A stretch of 64,000 nucleotides of DNA from Hymenobacter aranciens (lineage in GTDB: Bacteria > Bacteroidota > Bacteroidia > Cytophagales > Hymenobacteraceae). Every line of letters begins with the position of its first letter. The stretch's first letter is position 1. The notes beneath the pieces are model-generated. The model saw only the letters and a program-made list of their open reading frames with translations. It searched no databases and was not told where the DNA came from. Positions 25,845-34,625 of the stretch are shown piece by piece. The DNA lies in assembly GCF_030580865.1 (NCBI RefSeq), contig NZ_JAUQSY010000002.1, positions 124,001 through 188,000 on the forward strand. Reading direction: 5' to 3'. The position numbers and the translations under genes were made by a program.

Positions 25845-25925
25845 AGTTAAAAGTTGAGAGTTAAAAGTTAAAAGTTAAAAACCAGTACGAACTGATTTTT
25901 AACTTTTAACTCTCAACTTTTAACT
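25845..25925. repeat. Fold-back repeat of AGTTAAAAGTT units, family R3
   Basis: The left arm (25845-25880) and right arm (to 25925) are inverted copies of A/T-rich AGTTAAAAG and AGTTGAGAG phrases. Family members with different lengths lie at 26,889-26,985 and 31,178-31,260. Confidence 0.85.
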
Positions 25926-25942
25926 TCCGCGGTACGAAGGCG

Positions 25943-26887
25943 CTATGAGGCCTTATAAGAGGCCAGGCCCTGGGCGGGATTATAGTGGTTGCTGATTTTC
26001 GGGTAGGTGCCGGTGCCGTCGTACGGCCGTTTGTCCGGATGCTCGGCGCAGGCTTCGGAGCAGGCGCCCTGCAGCTGCCCGGCGCAGGCTTCGCAGAGCG
26101 GCAAGTGGGCGTTGCAGTGCGGGTTGGCGCAGTTCACCATGCGGTCGGAGGGCGTGTGGCAGTGGTGGCACTCGCTGATGATGGTGGGGTTGACGCTGTT
26201 GACGTCCACGGCCACGCGGCCGTCGAAGACGTAGCACTTGCCGTCGAAGTCCTCGCCGCCGGCCTCCAGGCCGTACTTGATGATGCCGCCGTGGAGCTGG
26301 TACACGTTTTCAAAGCCTTGCTCCAGCAGGAAAGCGCTGGCTTTCTCACACTTGATGCCGCCAGTGCAATACGTCAGAATCTTCTTGTCCCTAAACTCCT
26401 GCAGGCGCTCTACACGCTCCGGGAACTCGCGGAAGTTCTCAATGTCCAGCGTCACGGCGTTTTTGAAGCGGCCGAGGTTGTACTCGTAGTCGGAGCGTAC
26501 GTCCACAATCACTACGTCGTCGCGGTCCTTCATGGCCTTAAACTCGGCCGGGGAGAGGTGGGTGCCGGTGCGCTCGTAGGGCTTGATGTGCGGCAAGTCG
26601 ACGTGCACAATCTCGGGCTTCACCCGCACGTGTAGCTTCTGGAAAGTGTGAGCTGGGGCTTCTTCAATCTTGAATTCCAAGGCCTCAAAGCGCGGGTCGG
26701 CCTTCACGGCGGCCATATAGGCGGCGCAATTCTCCACGGTGCCTGATACAGTGCCGTTCAGCCCCTCGCCGGCCACGATGATGCGGCCGCGCAAATCGAG
26801 GCTGAGGCAGAGGCGGTGGTGCTCGTCGCGGAACTGCTCGGGGTGCGCGAGCGGGGTATAACAGTAGTAGAGAAGAACGTGATACAT
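25943..26887 (-). CDS. trhO: tRNA uridine(34) hydroxylase TrhO (rhodanese family)
   Basis: This 314-residue protein is of the YceA/TrhO family, which makes 5-hydroxyuridine at tRNA position 34 using oxygen. An N-terminal domain (YHVLLYYCYTPLAHPEQFRDEH..., RIIVAGEGLNGTVSGT) precedes a rhodanese domain whose active-site Cys lies in ILTYCTGGIKCEKASAFL, followed by FENVYQLHGGIIKYG. A C-terminal cysteine-rich tail (CHHCHTPSDRMVNC, CNAHLPLCEAC) is probably a zinc site and is common in this family. Start and length fit. Confidence 0.93.
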   Translation of the reverse strand: MYHVLLYYCYTPLAHPEQFRDEHHRLCLSLDLRGRIIVAGEGLNGTVSGTVENCAAYMAAVKADPRFEALEFKIEEAPAHTFQKLHVRVKPEIVHVDLPHIKPYERTGTHLSPAEFKAMKDRDDVVIVDVRSDYEYNLGRFKNAVTLDIENFREFPERVERLQEFRDKKILTYCTGGIKCEKASAFLLEQGFENVYQLHGGIIKYGLEAGGEDFDGKCYVFDGRVAVDVNSVNPTIISECHHCHTPSDRMVNCANPHCNAHLPLCEACAGQLQGACSEACAEHPDKRPYDGTGTYPKISNHYNPAQGLASYKAS

Positions 26888-26888
26888 G

Positions 26889-26985
26889 ATGAGTTATGAG
26901 TTAAAAGTTATGAGTTATGAGTTGGCGGCTGTGAGTAGAGTTTACTCGGGCAAACTCATAACTCATAACTTTTAACTCATAACTC
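26889..26985. repeat. Fold-back repeat, family R3
   Basis: GAGTTATGAGTTAAAAGTTATG phrases in both orientations around a short GC-rich centre. It separates trhO from the acyltransferase gene. Confidence 0.82.
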
Positions 26986-26988
26986 TTC

Positions 26989-27621
26989 TCACACTTTCGC
27001 TGCTGGGTTGCCAAATACCGTCTGGCCCTTAGCCACATCGGCCACCACTACCGAGCCGGCGCCAACGCGGGCTTTATCGCCGATTTTCACGCCGGCTACC
27101 ACCACGGCGCCGGCGCCGATAAAGGCCGATTCGCCCACCGTCACGCCCGCGCCCACGAGGGCCCCGCTGCCGAGCTGCACGTAGTCGGCGAGGGTGGCTT
27201 TGGCTTCTACAACGGCATTGGCACCCACGAGGCAGCCGTCGCCGAGGGTGGCGGTGGCGGCCACCACGGCATTGGGACCGATGTAGTTACCGTGGCCTAG
27301 TGTGGCGTGTTCCGATACGCTGGCGCGCTGGTGAATGGCATTCACCGGCACGGCTTCATACTCGGTGCGCAGCATTTGGGTGAGGCTGCGGCGGCTGGCG
27401 GTGTCTTCGGTGGCTACGAATACTTCACATTTCTTACCCAGCAGCTTCAGCAGTTCGGCATCGTCGGTGTTGCCCATCACGGGCACATCGAGTAGTTCGC
27501 TGTTTTGAAGGGTTTTATCGTCGTCGAGCAGGCAGTAGACCACTACTTCGTTCGAGAGAAAGGCATCGAGGGCGGCGGTGCCTACGGCTTGGGCGCCCAG
27601 GATGATAACGGGATTTTCCAT
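26989..27621 (-). CDS. PglD-like sugar O/N-acyltransferase
   Basis: This 210-residue protein has a PglD-type N-terminal domain (MENPVIILGAQAVGTAALDAF, nucleotide-sugar binding) and a left-handed beta-helix of hexapeptide repeats (LGHGNYIGPNAVVAATATLGDGCLVGANAV... through VGESAFIGAGAVVVAGVKIGDKARVGAGSVV). PglD-type enzymes acetylate UDP-4-amino sugars; the substrate here is unknown. The longer ORF start at 27693 is rejected because a promoter box lies between it and ATG 27621. Confidence 0.82.
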   Translation of the reverse strand: MENPVIILGAQAVGTAALDAFLSNEVVVYCLLDDDKTLQNSELLDVPVMGNTDDAELLKLLGKKCEVFVATEDTASRRSLTQMLRTEYEAVPVNAIHQRASVSEHATLGHGNYIGPNAVVAATATLGDGCLVGANAVVEAKATLADYVQLGSGALVGAGVTVGESAFIGAGAVVVAGVKIGDKARVGAGSVVVADVAKGQTVFGNPAAKV

Positions 27622-27677
27622 GAAATCGGGATAGCAGGATTGGCAATTGCCCTGCCAAAAGGCGGATAATCGCAGGG

Positions 27678-27685
27678 CAAAGGTA
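27678..27685 (-). promoter_or_regulatory. -7 box (TAnnTTTG) for the acyltransferase
   Basis: The minus strand reads TACCTTTG, 56 bp before ATG 27621. Confidence 0.6.
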
Positions 27686-27707
27686 CGGCGCAACGCCGCG
27701 CAGCCGG

Positions 27708-29036
27708 TTAACCCGGATTGCTGGCGCCGGGTTTCCGAAGAGCAGGGCCGGCGTTCAGGCGTAGGCGAGTCAGCACGGCGGCCGCGTAGTCATTTTGCAG
27801 CAGCAGCAGCAGCAAAAACGGCAGCAAGCCACTGCGGTAGCGGCTAAGCGAGCCCAGATTGGGGGTGCTCAGGCCCAACAACACTGCCAGCGCCAGGCAG
27901 TAGATGCCCAGCGCCAGCCCCAGCGCAAACGGCAGGTGCCCGGCCTGGCCCCGTAGCCCGGCCACCGCTGCCACCGTCAGCAGCGCTAGTAGCACGAGGT
28001 TTTCGAGGCCGCCCATCAGGTAAGGTCCTTGCCACGATTCGCCCAACCAGGGGCGGGTGAGGGCATTGAGGGCGGCCAGGGGAGCGTGTTGCAACATGCT
28101 TTCGGGCGTAGGGCGCAGGTCGGGGTATTCGAAGTGCGGCCGATTGAGCGAAGCGTGAAGGTGACGGTCGTAGATGCGCACGGTCTGGTTAGTCAGCTTG
28201 TTAAGGCGGAAAGCCACGCTGACTTCGGCCGCCAGCCAGGCACCACCAGCCAGTATGCCAATCAGCAGCAGCGTCTGCGCCCAGCGGCTCCGCGCCACCC
28301 CCAGCGGCTGAAGCAGGCGCAGCATTGCCAGGCCCACCAGGGCCCCCAACAAGGGCATGGCAAAGAAATAGCGCGTCTTGAAATACACTATTGCCAATAC
28401 TAACAGCCCGATAATTTGAGCAGTACGCTTAAGAGCTGACGTTTTTTCAGTTCCCCAGAATAGCCGGATAACCAAGGCCAGCAGGCCCGCTCCGCTACCC
28501 AGAAATACGGCCTCCTTGCTAATGCCCGTAGCCCAGAACAGTACCGTTGGCCAGAGCACAAAAGCCACCAGCCCTGCGCCGGCCGGCGTGCCGGGCAGGG
28601 TGCGGGCCAGCTCGCGGGCAAGTAGCCAGCAGCCCAGAAAGCTCGCCAGTGCCAGGTATAAACCATTCAGCACCGTCGAACCAGCGGAGAAAAGATTCAG
28701 AAATCCCAGTAACTTCATGATAAAAAAAGTGTTGGACATTCCGTAGTACACCAGGTGCAAATCCTGGAAATGTACTTCGTTGCCCAGCAGCGTCTGTAGT
28801 GCCGCTCCCGGCGAGGCCCAGAATTGGTCGGTCAGCAGCTGGCTGCAACCCGCCATGAACGCGGCATCCTTTATTGGGTGCCAGCCTTTGAGGCCGCCCA
28901 CGAGCAGGCGCCCGCCCAGGCCCAGCAGCAGCGCCGCCCGCCACGGCCTGTCAACCGCTTGCCACTGCCGCCGCAGCCACGGCAGTAACCAGGTCAGCAG
29001 TAATACATTCAACACAATTGCCAGCGCAATACTCAT
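27708..29036 (-). CDS. Polytopic membrane protein, unknown function
   Basis: This 442-residue protein has roughly ten to eleven hydrophobic segments and no conserved active-site motif that I recognise. The loop with HPIKDAAFMAGCSQLLTDQFW and, later, RIYDRHLHASLNRPHFEYPDLRP lies between membrane spans, a layout seen in GT-C glycosyltransferases and related polymerases, but the diagnostic D-x-D or D-E pair is not clear. Its ATG overlaps the stop of the DUF2851 gene upstream (ATGA), so the two are translationally coupled. Confidence 0.6.
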   Translation of the reverse strand: MSIALAIVLNVLLLTWLLPWLRRQWQAVDRPWRAALLLGLGGRLLVGGLKGWHPIKDAAFMAGCSQLLTDQFWASPGAALQTLLGNEVHFQDLHLVYYGMSNTFFIMKLLGFLNLFSAGSTVLNGLYLALASFLGCWLLARELARTLPGTPAGAGLVAFVLWPTVLFWATGISKEAVFLGSGAGLLALVIRLFWGTEKTSALKRTAQIIGLLVLAIVYFKTRYFFAMPLLGALVGLAMLRLLQPLGVARSRWAQTLLLIGILAGGAWLAAEVSVAFRLNKLTNQTVRIYDRHLHASLNRPHFEYPDLRPTPESMLQHAPLAALNALTRPWLGESWQGPYLMGGLENLVLLALLTVAAVAGLRGQAGHLPFALGLALGIYCLALAVLLGLSTPNLGSLSRYRSGLLPFLLLLLLQNDYAAAVLTRLRLNAGPALRKPGASNPG

Positions 29037-30334
29037 CCCACAATGCGAGGTTGGCGCACCAAACGACTACCGACGGCGCAGTGCAGGCAGCGGCGCGGCG
29101 CGCAGTAATTTTTATGCAAAGAAAGCAAGCCCTGTGAGTCGGCTGCCGAGCGGTGCGTAAAGCCCAGGGCCTCGTACACATCCGTAAATTGATTATGCTC
29201 AGCGGGTAGTTCTGTCAGCAGTGCGACGCTGCTTTCGACCAGCGCCGACTGGCCTACGTGGCGGGCATAGGCCACGCGTAACGGTAGCACGACGTTGGTA
29301 ATGAGCAGGTCGATGCTGCTTTTGCCCAAGCTGGGCACCTTGCCGGCCCGGCCCGGCCGGAAGTGCGTGCGCCAGTATTCCGGGGCCGGCGCCTGAAAAA
29401 ACTCCGCCAGCGCCGCCACGCTTTGCGCAGTAAGCAAAGCGTCGAACAAGGTTGGCCGGGCGTGCAGCAAGCCCACTAGTTGCCCCAGGCGCACGGGTGG
29501 AAAATTGGCTGGTCGCAGGCGCAGATAGTTCCACTCGTGCACTGCCAGGGCGGCCTCGGTTAAGTCGTATTTGTGGCGCAGAAAGGCATATTCCTGCTTC
29601 AAATCCTGAATGTAAGCATCAGCCTCGGTTTCTTCATTATCAACCAGAAACCCGGCCTGGCCGAAGAGCAATGCCTCCAGCTGGCGCTGGTCGTGGCGGT
29701 GGCGGCGCAGCACGGCCAGCGGTAGGGATTTGGCCAGCCGGGCCAGCGGTTCGCTGTTTTTCTGGAAGCCGAACGCAGCCATCAGGGCATGGTAGGCGGT
29801 GGCCTCCCAGTCGTCGCCGAGGTGCTGGTGGAGCGCCGTTAGCGCATCAGCTTTGAGTTCGACGCGCTCCAGCAGTGCCCGCTCTACCATCATGGTGCGG
29901 GTAATGTCGGGCACCTGGCTCAGCAGCGGGGCGCAGGGCAGGGGAGCGGCGGCGGGGGCCTCCATCAGCTGCTGGTAGCGGCGCAGCAGCTCGGGCGCAA
30001 TACGTGGGCTGAGGGCCAGGGCCGGAATCGGGCTGCCGTTGGTGCGCGTCACGTCGGCGTCGTGGCTGCCCACGACGTGCAAAACTACCTGGTCGTATTT
30101 CGGGTCCAACTGGTGATTATGACGCTCCCAGTCGGAAGCCCGAAGGTGTATTTCGACCGCGCCATTCCACTCCACCTCGCCCACCCGCAGGCGGGCACCG
30201 AGGAAATCGGGTCCTGCGTCGGCGTTGCGGTGGCCGGGCTTGAGCACCTGAATTTCCTCGCCGCCGGCCGTGCGCAAGTCGGTTTTGTCGAAGTACTGGT
30301 ACTGCCAGAGGTAGTGGAGGAAATCTTCTTTCAT
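29033..30334 (-). CDS. DUF2851 family protein
   Basis: This 433-residue soluble protein begins MKEDFLHYLWQYQYFDKTDLRTAGGEEIQVLKPGHRNADAGPDFLGARLRVG, the well-conserved start of the Bacteroidota DUF2851 family, followed by the WNGAVEIHLRASDWERHNH signature. An in-frame Met 33 bp upstream is possible, but the conserved block begins at the inner one. The core VEIHLRASDW with its acidic residues hints at a PD-(D/E)XK-like fold, which is only a suggestion. A Cys-rich tail (CAPRRCLHCAVG) closes the protein. No function is established. Confidence 0.85.
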   Translation of the reverse strand: MKEDFLHYLWQYQYFDKTDLRTAGGEEIQVLKPGHRNADAGPDFLGARLRVGEVEWNGAVEIHLRASDWERHNHQLDPKYDQVVLHVVGSHDADVTRTNGSPIPALALSPRIAPELLRRYQQLMEAPAAAPLPCAPLLSQVPDITRTMMVERALLERVELKADALTALHQHLGDDWEATAYHALMAAFGFQKNSEPLARLAKSLPLAVLRRHRHDQRQLEALLFGQAGFLVDNEETEADAYIQDLKQEYAFLRHKYDLTEAALAVHEWNYLRLRPANFPPVRLGQLVGLLHARPTLFDALLTAQSVAALAEFFQAPAPEYWRTHFRPGRAGKVPSLGKSSIDLLITNVVLPLRVAYARHVGQSALVESSVALLTELPAEHNQFTDVYEALGFTHRSAADSQGLLSLHKNYCAPRRCLHCAVGSRLVRQPRIVG

Positions 30335-30378
30335 GGGCTGCCCATTCTGCTCCGCAAAGTAAGACAAAATAGTAACAA

Positions 30379-30410
30379 AAGCGGCCCGCTTCCAGGGAAA
30401 CGGGCCGCTT
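30379..30410 (-). terminator. Terminator downstream of lolA
   Basis: A stem of AAGCGGCCCG with CGGGCCGCTT, followed on the minus strand by TTTTGTTA. It lies 25 bp beyond the lolA stop codon. Confidence 0.8.
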
Positions 30411-30434
30411 GATAACTCTTCAGGAAGCTGGATG

Positions 30435-31079
30435 CTAGCGCAAATCCACCACTTTCACGCCTTTATACTTGGCCTTGTCGAAACTGAAAGTGCTGGCCGT
30501 CACCGGCACGTTGGGCTTGAAGTTTTTGATGGTGAAGGTGTAGCGGTTGCCGTTTTTCTTAAACATCTCCCAGCTTTTCACCGAGTTGTCCTTCTTGCGC
30601 ACCTTGATGCGAACTTTGAACACGTCGTTCGTACGGCTTTCGGGCGTCAGCTCAATCACGTCGATAGCCTCGCCGGCTTCGGTAGCCGCCTGGGCGTAGG
30701 TGTATTTGTAGCCCTTTTTATACATGGTATAAATCTGGGAGGGCGACATGTCTTGCGCGTCGGGGTCAGTGTCCGAGATGTTTACCTCGTTCTCATTCTT
30801 GAGGTACGTCCAGGTAGTTTTGCCGTCGTTAATGACTTCCTGGCCGCTGAGCTTGAGGCGGAATTTCTGGCCAGCCACGATGATGTTGCCGCTCAGATTC
30901 TGCTTTACTTTGGCCGAGGTGTTTTCCAGCGTCTGGGTAAAATCGGCTTGGTAAGATTTGTAAGCCTGGTACTTGGTGCTCATGGCATCCAGAATTTTGC
31001 CGGCTTTGGGGTCTTGCTGAGCCACGGCGGGCAGGGCCAGCGTGGCCGACAGCAGGAGGAGGGAGAGGGTTTTCGTCAT
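30435..31079 (-). CDS. lolA: LolA-like outer-membrane lipoprotein carrier
   Basis: This 214-residue periplasmic protein has a signal peptide (MTKTLSLLLLSATLALPAVAQ). The mature part begins DPKAGKILDAMSTKYQAYKSYQADFTQTLEN, a typical LolA N-terminus, then strands (LSGNIIVAGQKFRLKL, GKTTWTYLKNENEVNI) that form the half-barrel lipid cavity. LolA ferries lipoproteins from the LolCDE exporter to the outer membrane; LolB is normally absent from Bacteroidota. It lies next to ftsK as in many genomes of this phylum. It is transcribed from its own promoter box. Confidence 0.88.
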   Translation of the reverse strand: MTKTLSLLLLSATLALPAVAQQDPKAGKILDAMSTKYQAYKSYQADFTQTLENTSAKVKQNLSGNIIVAGQKFRLKLSGQEVINDGKTTWTYLKNENEVNISDTDPDAQDMSPSQIYTMYKKGYKYTYAQAATEAGEAIDVIELTPESRTNDVFKVRIKVRKKDNSVKSWEMFKKNGNRYTFTIKNFKPNVPVTASTFSFDKAKYKGVKVVDLR

Positions 31080-31146
31080 GAGGTAAGAAAGAAGCGTTTC
31101 GCGCTTGAATTGCGCTGAGTACGGAAACGCTTTACAAAAGGCTGGC

Positions 31147-31154
31147 CAAAGTTA
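31147..31154 (-). promoter_or_regulatory. -7 box (TAnnTTTG) for lolA
   Basis: The minus strand reads TAACTTTG, giving a leader of about 60 nt. Confidence 0.55.
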
Positions 31155-31177
31155 AGCTCATCGGCAAAGAGTCGGAC

Positions 31178-31260
31178 TTAAAAGTTGCGGGTTAAAAGTT
31201 AAAATCCCTGACTTCCGCAAAAGAGGCCAGGGATTTTAACTTTTAACCCGCAACTTTTAA
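31178..31260. repeat. Perfect 33-bp inverted repeat, family R3
   Basis: Arms at 31178-31210 and 31228-31260 are exact inverse copies, built from TTAAAAGTT and GGGTTAAAAG phrases. It sits between ftsK (minus) and lolA (minus) and would be read through or terminate ftsK transcription. Confidence 0.92.
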
Positions 31261-31264
31261 CTTT

Positions 31265-34200
31265 CTAAACCAGCGACTTCAGATGCATCTCCAGCGCATA
31301 CTCGTCCGGAATGAGTACGGCCCGGGCCTTGCTGCCCTCAAACGGCCCCACAATGCCGGCCCGCTCCAGTTGGTCTACGAGGCGGCCGGCACGGTTGTAG
31401 CCCAGCTTCAACTTGCGCTGAATAAGTGAGGTAGAGCCTTGCTGGTGCAGCACGATGCAGCGGGCCGCTTCCTCAAACATCGAGTCACGCTCGCCGCCAT
31501 CATCTTCGTCGAAGCTGCCGCTGCTGTCGCCGTCGGCGCCGGCTACTTCGGGCAGCAGGTAGGCGTCGGAGTAGCCCTGCTGCTCGCCGATGAAGTCGCA
31601 GAGCTTGTCCACTTCGGGCGTGTCAATGAAGGCGCACTGCACCCGGATGAGGTCGGAACCGGCCGAGAACAGCATGTCGCCCTGACCGATAAGCTGGTCG
31701 GCCCCGCCGGTGTCGAGGATGGTGCGCGAGTCGATTTTGCTGGTCACCTTGAAGGAAATCCGGCAGGGGAAGTTGGCCTTGATGATGCCGGTGATAACAT
31801 TCACAGAGGGGCGCTGGGTGGCCACAATCAGGTGAATACCAATGGCACGGGCCAGCTGGGCGAGGCGGGCAATGGGCTGCTCGACCTCTTTGCCGGCCGT
31901 CATCATGAGGTCGGCCAGCTCGTCAATCACCAGCACGATGAAGGGCATGTAACGGTGGCCTTTCTTGGGGTTCAGGCGGCGCTCCACGAACTTGGCATTG
32001 TACTCCTTGAGGTTGCGGCAGCCGGCTTCCTTGAGCAAATCGTAGCGCCGGTCCATCTCCATGCACAGCGAGTTGAGCGTGTGCACCACCTTCTTGGTGT
32101 CAGTGATGATAGGCTCCTCGGTGTCGGGCAGCTTGGCCAGGAAGTGGCGCTCGATTTTATTGAAGATGCTCAATTCCACCTTCTTGGGGTCCACGAGCAC
32201 GAATTTCAGCTGGGCGGGGTGGCGCTTGTAGAGCAGCGAGGCCAGAATGACGTTCAAGCCCACCGATTTACCCTGACCGGTGGCACCAGCCATCAGCAAG
32301 TGGGGCATTTTAGCCAGGTCGGCCACAAACACCTCGTTGGTGATAGTGCGACCAAAGGCCACCGGCAAATCCATCTCGGAGCGGGCAAACTTCTCGCTGC
32401 CCAGCACCGAGCGGATGCTCACCATCTCCTTTTTCGTGTTCGGTACTTCGATACCGATGGTCCCTTTGCCGGGGATGGGCGCGATGATGCGAATGCCCAA
32501 CGCGGCCAGACTCAGCGCAATATCGTCCTCCAGACTCTTGATTTTGGAGATGCGAATGCCGGCCTCGGGCACGATTTCATAGAGCGTGACCGTGGGGCCG
32601 ATGGTGGCCTTGATGCTGGCAATGGCGATGCTGTAGTGCCCCAGGGTTTCGACGATGCGGTCCTTGTTGGCTTCCAGCTCTTCCTTGGTTACCTGGGCTT
32701 TGGGGGTGCCGTAGTCGCGGAGCAGCTCCAGGGTGGGGTACACGTAGCGCGAGAGGTCCAGCGTGGGGTCGTAGTTCACGTTGGGCATCACGTCGGCATC
32801 CTCGTCCTCGTCGGCTACGGCGGCGATGTCGGCCCCGGCGTTGGGGTCGAGGTCGTCGCGGTTGGGGATGGTGATTTCCAGCGGATTTAGCGACTTGGGA
32901 ACCTGGAGGGCCGGGGTTTTGGCGGCGGGCAGTTCGGCGTCCTCGTCGGCCAAATCGGCCATGGAGAGAGGAGTGGGCACGCTGGCGGTGGGGCGCGGCG
33001 CGGTGTTGAACTCCACTTCCGGCTCGGCATCCGGCATTTCGATAGAGAAGGCGGGGCCGGTGCTGCTGGCGGCCGCCGTGAGGGCGCTGGCGGCGACAGT
33101 AGCGGGTGCGGTGGCCGCGGCCGTGGCGGCGCTGCTCAGGCCGGTGGCCACGGCGGCGGCCGTTGCCAGCGGGCCGCTGACGTCCAGTGCCATTGCGGCG
33201 GTAGCCGGTGCTTTGGGCGCGGGCTCAAACTCGGAGGCTTCGGGCCTTGGTTCTGCCGTATCGTCGCCCAATTGCAGGGCAGGGCCGGTACTGGCGGGCT
33301 TCGTCGTCGGGGCCGGCGTGGGCTGGGGGGCCTCGGCGCCGGCGGCCGTGACGGTGGCGCTGGAGTTGGCGCTGGAAACCTGCGGGGCTTTCTCCGCCAC
33401 CGGCATTTTGGCGGGGGCGGGGGTGGCCACGGCGGCCAGCTGCTCGGCTTCGATTTCGGCGGCCAGCTCGGCGTCTTCGTCGGCATCGGCTTCGACGCCG
33501 CTGCCCAGGAAACTCAGGTTGAGGCTGGTGACGTTGAAAAAGAACACCACGAACGAAATCAGGGCGAAGGCCAGCAGCAGCACCGTGCCCCAGCCGATGA
33601 GGCTGGCCAGCCAGGTGGCGGCCTCAAAGCCCACGCCGCCGCAGAGGAAATCGAGGCGGTGGGCCAGGGCAGGGTCGGCGCCGGGCTCGGCCAGGCTTAC
33701 CACCACGTAGCCGAGCAGGGTGCTCAGCCAGGCCATCGTGAACAGGCCCAGGGCCAGCACGTAGCTGACGGAGCCCCGGGCGCTGCGGAACACGATTTTA
33801 TACCCCAGAAAAAACACGATGGGAATGAGCGCAAACGCCGCAATGCCAAACAGCTTGTAGATAAACAACTCGGCGGCCCAGGCGCCCAGCAAGCCCAGCC
33901 AGTTGCCGGATTCCTGCCCGGCTTCCTTCGCGGGCAGGGTGCTCAGGGCCGCCACCACACTCTGGTCGGCGTGGCCGGTGAAGAGGAAGGAGGTGAAGGC
34001 AATGGTGAGGTAGAGGCTGCCCAGCAGGAAGCCAAACCCGATGAAGAGGTGAAAGCGGCGGTCGCGCAGGATGCTCAGCGCTTTGCCCACGCCGGGCACG
34101 GGGCCGCGGGGCTCGCGGGGAGCTTTCGGGGGCTTGGCCGACGCCGGGCCCTGGTTGGGCGCGGCGGCCTTGGCGGCTTTTGGGGCGTTGGTGGCGGTGG

Positions 34201-34327
34201 GGCGGGGTTCGGGGCGGGCGGAGTCGGGCGCGGCGGCCCGGGGCTCGTTGCGCCGGGGGGGGCGCGGGTCGGGCGGGCGGTTGTCGGCGGGGCCGGCAGG
34301 AGGGTTTCGGTAGCGGTTGTCGGCCAT
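31265..34327 (-). CDS. ftsK: DNA translocase FtsK
   Basis: The 1020-residue translocase moves chromosome dimers and coordinates XerCD at division. A disordered Pro/Arg-rich N-terminus (about 90 residues) is followed by four membrane segments (90-280), a long Ala/Pro/acidic linker (280-520), then the RecA-like motor with Walker A GATGQGKS near residue 680, Walker B in IVLVIDELADLMM, and a helicase-like ATQRPSVNVITGIIKANFP segment. The C-terminal gamma winged helix (SMFEEAARCIVLHQQGSTSLIQRKLKLGYNRAGRLVDQLE) reads the orienting sequence motifs. The size is normal. The xerD gene lies upstream on the same strand, as often seen. Confidence 0.97.
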   Translation of the reverse strand: MADNRYRNPPAGPADNRPPDPRPPRRNEPRAAAPDSARPEPRPTATNAPKAAKAAAPNQGPASAKPPKAPREPRGPVPGVGKALSILRDRRFHLFIGFGFLLGSLYLTIAFTSFLFTGHADQSVVAALSTLPAKEAGQESGNWLGLLGAWAAELFIYKLFGIAAFALIPIVFFLGYKIVFRSARGSVSYVLALGLFTMAWLSTLLGYVVVSLAEPGADPALAHRLDFLCGGVGFEAATWLASLIGWGTVLLLAFALISFVVFFFNVTSLNLSFLGSGVEADADEDAELAAEIEAEQLAAVATPAPAKMPVAEKAPQVSSANSSATVTAAGAEAPQPTPAPTTKPASTGPALQLGDDTAEPRPEASEFEPAPKAPATAAMALDVSGPLATAAAVATGLSSAATAAATAPATVAASALTAAASSTGPAFSIEMPDAEPEVEFNTAPRPTASVPTPLSMADLADEDAELPAAKTPALQVPKSLNPLEITIPNRDDLDPNAGADIAAVADEDEDADVMPNVNYDPTLDLSRYVYPTLELLRDYGTPKAQVTKEELEANKDRIVETLGHYSIAIASIKATIGPTVTLYEIVPEAGIRISKIKSLEDDIALSLAALGIRIIAPIPGKGTIGIEVPNTKKEMVSIRSVLGSEKFARSEMDLPVAFGRTITNEVFVADLAKMPHLLMAGATGQGKSVGLNVILASLLYKRHPAQLKFVLVDPKKVELSIFNKIERHFLAKLPDTEEPIITDTKKVVHTLNSLCMEMDRRYDLLKEAGCRNLKEYNAKFVERRLNPKKGHRYMPFIVLVIDELADLMMTAGKEVEQPIARLAQLARAIGIHLIVATQRPSVNVITGIIKANFPCRISFKVTSKIDSRTILDTGGADQLIGQGDMLFSAGSDLIRVQCAFIDTPEVDKLCDFIGEQQGYSDAYLLPEVAGADGDSSGSFDEDDGGERDSMFEEAARCIVLHQQGSTSLIQRKLKLGYNRAGRLVDQLERAGIVGPFEGSKARAVLIPDEYALEMHLKSLV

Positions 34328-34346
34328 TCGGGGGCGGCGTAAAAAT

Positions 34347-34354
34347 CAAATTTA
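34347..34354 (-). promoter_or_regulatory. -7 box (TAnnTTTG) for ftsK
   Basis: The minus strand reads TAAATTTG, 19 bp before the ftsK ATG. Confidence 0.45.
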
Positions 34355-34392
34355 CGCACGGCAGGGGGTTGGAACGATAAAATGGGGGCGGC

Positions 34393-34615
34393 AGAACGAG
34401 AAACTCCCCTCCTTGGAAAGGAGGGGATGTTTTGCCGCAGGCAAAACGGGGGTGGTTGAGCTGGTCGCGCCGGTAGGGCTTTCGAAAAGCCTGGCGTTGT
34501 TCTGGCAATGGAGATTACTGCGTCGTTCTGCCGGCGTGGACGGGCGAACCACCCCCGTTCGGCGCTCTTCGCGCCTCACATCCCCTCCTTTCCAAGGAGG
34601 GGAGCTTGTCGTTCT
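34393..34615. repeat. Dispersed fold-back repeat, family R2
   Basis: The 223-bp copy has the same arms as the one at 15,813-16,012 but an unrelated central segment. It separates ftsK and xerD. Confidence 0.88.
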
Positions 34616-34625
34616 ACCGCTCCGC

